Origin: Deltaproteobacteria bacterium | Lineage (GTDB): Bacteria > Desulfobacterota > Syntrophia > Syntrophales > UBA2192 | Length of the DNA stretch: 9,957 bases | Assembly: GCA_026388445.1 (NCBI GenBank) | Contig: JAPLJU010000023.1 | Span: 1-9,957, forward strand | Direction: 5' to 3' | Shown here: one piece after another, positions 7,042-9,957 of the stretch | Position numbering within the stretch: position 1 is the first letter of the stretch | Layout of the letters: the number at the start of each line of letters is the position of its first letter | Notes under the pieces: generated by a model | Databases searched by the model: none | The model's input: only the letters and a program-made list of their open reading frames with translations | Told to the model about the DNA's origin: nothing | Made by a program: the position numbers and the translations under genes

Positions 7042-7113
7042 GGCACCATCCATTTTATTGAAATTAAAGGGGTTTAGGCCAGTTCCTTCTCATCGACATG
7101 TACAGCTGGCGTT

Positions 7114-7141
7114 AATATAAGTCTTCAACGGGCAATGTCAA
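7114..7141 (-). promoter_or_regulatory. Proximal sigma70 promoter of yqeY-dnaG-rpoD
   Basis: TTGACA (7141-7136) and TATATT (7119-7114) are separated by 16 bases. It would start transcription near 7107, about 65 bases before the yqeY start codon. Confidence 0.82.
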
Positions 7142-7149
7142 AGTCTGTA

Positions 7150-7177
7150 AGGATACAATTAAAAAGCAATTTGTCAA
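7150..7177 (-). promoter_or_regulatory. Distal sigma70 promoter of yqeY-dnaG-rpoD
   Basis: TTGACA (7177-7172) and TATCCT (7155-7150) are separated by 16 bases. It lies 36 bases upstream of the proximal promoter, so that its transcript would begin close to the proximal -35 box and the two promoters may interfere or be differently regulated. Confidence 0.78.
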
Positions 7178-7246
7178 TGAAAACTTTGAGATATTTCCTG
7201 CTGTGATCGCACAGGGCCCCTACTGCCGGGTCGGCGCGCCGAGGGC

Positions 7247-7280
7247 AAAAAAGGGGCCGCAGCAGACTGCCGCAGCCCCC
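7247..7280 (-). terminator. Strong intrinsic terminator of the atpE-Cache unit
   Basis: GGGGCTGCGGC and GCTGCGGCCCC (7279-7253 on the minus strand) form an eleven-base-pair, GC-rich stem (two G-U pairs) with a five-base loop, followed directly by TTTTTT (7252-7247). It lies about 30 bases after the Cache gene stop and insulates it from the downstream tandem promoters. Confidence 0.93.
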
Positions 7281-7308
7281 CTTGCGAGCCTGTATGGTCG
7301 GGCTTGTC

Positions 7309-8622
7309 TTATTTATCCTCCTCGTCCTCATCCTCGTCGTAGTGTTCTAAGGGGACGGCTCCCTCGGGTACCTCCTTTTCGATCGACCTGGAAATCCCTC
7401 TGGCAAGGAGCGCCGCAATACCGAAGAGAAGGATCATGGAAGCGATGATGATGACGACAATCGCCGTCGTCCAGGACTTCACTTCCTGATCGATCTTCTT
7501 GGATGCGGCCACGACCATCTCGTTAAACTTTCCGACGTCCACGCCCATCCCGATCCAGCCGAAGCCGGCAGGCTTGGGATAATTCCTGGAGAAGTATTTG
7601 ATCGGGGCGTAGGCCACGAACTTCGTATGGCCGGCAAAGGTATAGGACATAAGCCCCATTTTTCCGGCCGCCGCATCCGCGGTGATCGCCGGGAGCTTGG
7701 GATCCATGAAGGCAAGGAGATTGAGGTTCAGGACCTCTTCACCCCTCTTGATCTGCGCATCGGCCGTCTCCTTCGTCAGAGGCGGAACGGGCCTGCCGCT
7801 CGGGTACAGCCCCTCAATGTGGTAGTCATTGGGGTGGGAAACGACGAATCCCTGATTATCCACCATGTAGGCATAGTTGCCCGTTGCCGCATCGGCCTCG
7901 AAAACCCGCTCGGACTGGGTCGGGACGATATGGTCCGTATAGGCTGCCAGATGCCGCATATCAAGGGCCATGACCACAATACCCGATACACCGCTCTTGT
8001 CGAAGACCGGCGTTGCAAATCGGACAATACCGCTATATCGCTTTCCTTTTTCGAAGTCGGGCTTGCTCACGTACCAGCCGGTGACACGGGAGACATAGAC
8101 CTCTGCCTTGTTCAGGGCGATGGTCTTGGAAAAGTAGTCTTCGGACTTATACAGGGTATTCGCAGGATTGCTCACGTTCACGAGCTTGGCCTTCGGAGCA
8201 ACCTCCCCGTTTCGGATCTTGATCAGCTCGTTTCCCGATTTGTCCACCAGGGCCATTTCGACATACAGAGGCATGTCGATTTGCTGGATCTTGTTGTCTT
8301 TCTTGACCCAGACGCCCTTGGTTTTCATTGCGAAGGTTTTATACGCTGATTCTGTTGCCGGCAGGACAGTTGCGACGAGAATGTCATTTTCCCTTTCTTT
8401 CAGGAAGCTCGCTACCTCATCTGCCGTATTGATCGCACGGATCTTGATTTCCTCCTGGGATTTTTGGTCCAGAACGCTTACGGCACGTTCTCTCGCTGTT
8501 TCCCCCACTTTGAAGATGCCATTGGCAATGAGAAAAGCCACTAACGATAGGGGAATGACGATAAGCAGGAAGAAAACCCTTCCTACAGAGAAGAACTGCT
8601 TATCTTGTTTCTTTTCGGTCAT
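7309..8622 (-). CDS. Membrane-anchored Cache-domain protein without an output domain
   Basis: The 437-residue protein has a short cytoplasmic N-terminus, a transmembrane helix (about 13-36), a large periplasmic sensor region (about 40-380) and a second transmembrane helix (about 384-408). The sensor region looks like a double Cache domain: it has a long first helix, VEMALVDKSGNELIKI, a membrane-distal YFSKTIALNKAEVYVSRVTG and a second module with GNYAYMVDNQGFVVSHPN and GWIGMGVDVGKFNEM. Such domains bind small extracellular ligands in chemoreceptors and histidine kinases. Here the cytoplasmic tail is only about 29 residues, ending in a run of D and E (HYDEDEDEEDK); there is no HAMP, kinase, cyclase or methyl-accepting domain, so a partner protein is presumably needed. 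The ATG follows GAGGGGG by five bases. It lies 38 bases after atpE with no terminator, so co-transcription is likely. Confidence 0.9.
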   Translation of the reverse strand: MTEKKQDKQFFSVGRVFFLLIVIPLSLVAFLIANGIFKVGETARERAVSVLDQKSQEEIKIRAINTADEVASFLKERENDILVATVLPATESAYKTFAMKTKGVWVKKDNKIQQIDMPLYVEMALVDKSGNELIKIRNGEVAPKAKLVNVSNPANTLYKSEDYFSKTIALNKAEVYVSRVTGWYVSKPDFEKGKRYSGIVRFATPVFDKSGVSGIVVMALDMRHLAAYTDHIVPTQSERVFEADAATGNYAYMVDNQGFVVSHPNDYHIEGLYPSGRPVPPLTKETADAQIKRGEEVLNLNLLAFMDPKLPAITADAAAGKMGLMSYTFAGHTKFVAYAPIKYFSRNYPKPAGFGWIGMGVDVGKFNEMVVAASKKIDQEVKSWTTAIVVIIIASMILLFGIAALLARGISRSIEKEVPEGAVPLEHYDEDEDEEDK

Positions 8623-8660
8623 TTTTTCCCCCTCATTGTGTTATTTTTTTTGCGAGTGTT

Positions 8661-9035
8661 TTAGCCCGTGATGAGGGCGGTAAAGGGGTTCGCATAAAGA
8701 ATAACAAGGGAGATAACCAGAGCGTAGATAACGCAGGACTCCGCCATTGCCATGCCGACCAGCATCGTTGTCATGATCTTGCCTTGCACGCCGGGGTTTC
8801 TGCCGACGGCCACGCAGGCGCCGTTGGCGGCTGTTCCGATTCCGAGACCCGCACCAAATGCACCGAGACCAACACTCAGCCCTGCAGCGATCATCCCGCC
8901 GACAGCGAAGATCACCTTATCGGAGGTCTCACCCTTAGGGAGAGCTTGCGCCGCGCATACCATCGGGGACGTCAGCACCGCCACGGACATTGTTGTAAGT
9001 ACGGTTAAGAGCTTAGTAACTAATTTCTTTAACAT
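8661..9035 (-). CDS. atpE: ATP synthase Fo subunit c with signal peptide
   Basis: This is the proteolipid of the rotary c-ring of F1Fo ATP synthase, located in the inner membrane. The 124-residue product starts with a signal peptide (about residues 1-30, ending VCAAQA), then two membrane helices: a glycine-rich first helix (GLGAFGAGLGIGTAANG), the polar loop R79-N80-P81 and a second helix with the ion-binding carboxylate E99 in GMAMAESCVIYALV. Sodium-type rings carry a glutamine at the position of I66 here; its absence, together with C101 for threonine, suggests proton coupling, although E99, S100 and Y104 are shared with sodium-type rings. I chose the ATG at 9035 because GGAG lies seven bases upstream; an in-frame ATG at 9056 would add seven basic residues. 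Unusually, no atpB or other atp gene adjoins it; the next gene downstream encodes a Cache protein. Confidence 0.95.
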   Translation of the reverse strand: MLKKLVTKLLTVLTTMSVAVLTSPMVCAAQALPKGETSDKVIFAVGGMIAAGLSVGLGAFGAGLGIGTAANGACVAVGRNPGVQGKIMTTMLVGMAMAESCVIYALVISLVILYANPFTALITG

Positions 9036-9055
9036 TTTCCTTCTCCTTTCAATCA

Positions 9056-9370
9056 TTATTGAAAATCGGTGCCCTCCTTGGTAGCATAAATGCTTACCAA
9101 ATAAAAGGGAAATATTTGCAAAACCGCAACGGTCGCTGCAATCGATATGCCACGGATTTTCAATGGAAGTTCATCACTGTAAACTATCAAAAAATATGCT
9201 TTATCGCTAGATTGTCCCGTATGCAGTGCGTTGCCGTAAGGCCTATTTGATTTAACGTTTCTTTCAATTTGCAGTTGTAATTTAACGAATCGTCTAATAA
9301 GAGTTCTGGATATTTGACCGCAAAAAAGTGCATATGGAATACCGATCCAGGGCTTTAAAATGGGTATCAC
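9056..9370 (-). CDS. Doubtful hypothetical ORF upstream of atpE
   Basis: A 104-codon frame from GTG at 9370 ends with TAA 20 bases before the chosen atpE start, spacing that would suit an operon partner. I do not recognise the product. The N-terminal half is basic and soluble-looking (ISRTLIRRFVKLQLQIERN); the C-terminus has one likely membrane helix (ISIAATVAVLQIFPFYLVSIY). That segment weakly recalls the last helix of ATP synthase subunit a (pattern LQxFxFxLL..Y), but the conserved arginine motif LRLFGN of that subunit is missing, so it may be a decayed remnant or coincidence. No ribosome-binding site precedes the GTG at proper distance, the frame stays open upstream to about 9475 without a good start, and GC content is far below that of neighbouring genes. 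Could equally be non-coding. Confidence 0.3.
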   Translation of the reverse strand: MIPILKPWIGIPYALFCGQISRTLIRRFVKLQLQIERNVKSNRPYGNALHTGQSSDKAYFLIVYSDELPLKIRGISIAATVAVLQIFPFYLVSIYATKEGTDFQ

Positions 9371-9556
9371 CTCAGAAATCTTAAGTTTTTTAACGCCATT
9401 TATGATACGATCTTTACCCCGGAGATTGTATTTCGCCCTGAGGACAAAGCGAATAGTTGTAAGAATTGTTTTTCATTGAAATATTTGTATGAGAAAGCTA
9501 TAGGTCTTCAGGAAACCATAATTGGGATAAAAAGGTCGGGTTAACCCCTGCCATTC
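9057..9556. other. AT-rich intergenic island between atpE and the divergent small membrane gene
   Basis: Individual 60-base lines here contain about 28-40% G+C, compared with about 60% in a line counted within dnaG. Apart from the doubtful minus-strand ORF and a plus-strand promoter candidate near its right end, I find no gene, tRNA remnant, terminal inverted repeat or duplicated target site. The composition suggests either a large regulatory region or a scar of lost or acquired DNA. Confidence 0.6.
9476..9504 (+). promoter_or_regulatory. Possible promoter for the small membrane protein and PAS gene
   Basis: TTGAAA (9476-9481) and TATAGG (9499-9504) are separated by 17 bases, with a predicted start near 9511 and a leader of about 60 bases before the ATG at 9570. 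The -10 box is imperfect. A ten-base palindrome, GGGTTAACCC (9538-9547), lies in the leader and could be an operator or chance. Confidence 0.5.
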
Positions 9557-9569
9557 AAGGAGTCTGGGT

Positions 9570-9758
9570 ATGCAGGAGCTGTTGACTGCTGTAACCTATC
9601 TTGTCATGTGGCTCATCTGTGACAAGGTTCTTGGGATCCAAAGCGGACTCTACAAGCTGATCATTTCTCTGGGATCAGCCATAGCGGTCTATGTGGTCTG
9701 CGCCATTGAAGAGCGAAGGATCAGGCGGAAAAAAGGCGAAGAGGAAGACAATTCGTGA
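9570..9758 (+). CDS. Small two-helix membrane protein, unknown function
   Basis: The 62-residue product is almost entirely two hydrophobic segments (about residues 4-20 and 28-46: YLVMWLICDKVLGI; LIISLGSAIAVYVVCAI) followed by a highly charged tail with RRIRRKKGEEED. The positive charges after the second helix predict both ends in the cytoplasm. I do not recognise a family. The start is well supported: AAGGAG lies seven bases before the ATG. Its stop overlaps the GTG start of the following PAS-domain gene in the arrangement GTGA, so the two are translationally coupled, and the small protein may anchor or accompany the sensor protein at the membrane (inference). Confidence 0.75.
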   Translation: MQELLTAVTYLVMWLICDKVLGIQSGLYKLIISLGSAIAVYVVCAIEERRIRRKKGEEEDNS

Positions 9759-9957
9759 CCGGAGCGAGAGCCGGAGGCTCAAAGAAAAAAGTTTTCAAAG
9801 ACACGATGCTTTCGGTGGAGAGTATCTTGGAAGGTTCGCCCATCCCGATCTTTGTCATCGACCGGAACCACCGGATCATCCTGTGGAACCGGGCCTGCGA
9901 GGAACTGACGGGCTTCAGGGTGGGGGAGATGATCGGCACGGACGGGCAGTACAGACC
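9755..9957 (+). CDS. PAS-domain sensory protein, N-terminal part (runs off window)
   Basis: Sixty-seven codons are open from GTG at 9755 to the window edge. After a basic 15-residue N-terminus, residues about 20-67 match the start of a PAS fold: VESILEGSPIPIFVIDRN, then IILWNRACEELTGF and a following VGEMIGTDGQY. PAS domains bind cofactors or small ligands, or mediate dimerisation, in histidine kinases, sigma54 activators and diguanylate cyclases; the output domain lies outside the window, so the class cannot be stated. No signal peptide or membrane helix is visible, consistent with a cytoplasmic protein working next to the coupled small membrane protein. The GTG start is inferred from the four-base overlap and a GAGG about ten bases upstream; an in-frame ATG at 9806 (residue 18) would lie just before the PAS fold and is possible. 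Confidence 0.85.
   Translation, partial: MTGARAGGSKKKVFKDTMLSVESILEGSPIPIFVIDRNHRIILWNRACEELTGFRVGEMIGTDGQYR

Noticed and set aside
7125..7331. A 68-codon minus-strand frame between the Cache gene and yqeY
   Set aside because: It covers an intrinsic terminator and two promoters and encodes nothing recognisable.
8661..9035. Sodium-type c-ring
   Set aside because: The glutamine of the sodium site is replaced by I66 and the threonine by C101; only the carboxylate, serine and tyrosine remain, so proton coupling is more likely, though not proved.
9059..9250. A 63-codon plus-strand frame in the AT-rich island
   Set aside because: No ribosome-binding site, no recognisable features and poor codon usage.
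9721..9939. A 72-codon minus-strand frame at the right end
   Set aside because: It is the shadow of the PAS-domain reading frame on the plus strand.

Overview
The window looks like a chromosomal core region of a strictly Gram-negative, moderately GC-rich bacterium, most likely a deltaproteobacterium in the Syntrophus/Syntrophales range (Desulfobacterota). This placement is inference from protein style and gene order: a YqeY-DnaG-RpoD macromolecular-synthesis operon, an HP0958/CdsZ-type zinc-ribbon protein, a c-subunit of ATP synthase with a cleavable signal peptide, and stand-alone Cache and PAS sensory proteins. Nothing in the sequence fixes the species.

Nearly everything lies on the minus strand, so in transcription order (right to left) the layout is as follows. 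(a) 9035-7309: atpE, the proton-binding c-subunit of F1Fo ATP synthase, followed 38 bases later by a membrane-anchored Cache-domain protein without an output domain, closed by a strong intrinsic terminator (7247-7280). (b) 7177-2867: two tandem sigma70-type promoters driving yqeY, dnaG and rpoD; dnaG and rpoD overlap by 20 bases. The usual first gene, rpsU, is absent. (c) 2861-2597: a CAU-anticodon tRNA (tRNA-Ile2 favoured over tRNA-Met) with its own perfect-consensus promoter and an intrinsic terminator. (d) 2566-1011: a coiled-coil/zinc-ribbon protein overlapping an RNase HI-family gene, followed by rnpB, the RNA of RNase P. (e) 941-1: the first 313 codons of an exported protein with TPR-like helical repeats and a SpoIID/LytB domain, cut by the window edge.

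The only plus-strand genes are at the right end: a 62-residue membrane protein (9570-9758) overlapping by four bases the start of a PAS-domain protein that runs off the window (9755-9957). Between these and atpE lies about 500 bases of markedly AT-rich DNA (about 28-40% GC per 60-base line sampled, against about 60% in one coding line checked) with one doubtful minus-strand ORF and no recognisable atpB.

The minus-strand genes form a growth-linked information-processing block: initiation of replication (primase), global transcription (sigma factor), tRNA supply, tRNA processing (RNase P) and RNA-DNA hybrid removal (RNase H). The points most worth a second look are the highly divergent -35-recognition helix of RpoD, the orphan atpE paired with an output-less Cache protein beside an AT-rich island, and two hairpins lying only 20-30 bases upstream of start codons with no obvious promoter between. 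I see no mobile element, CRISPR array or clearly new defence-type system.
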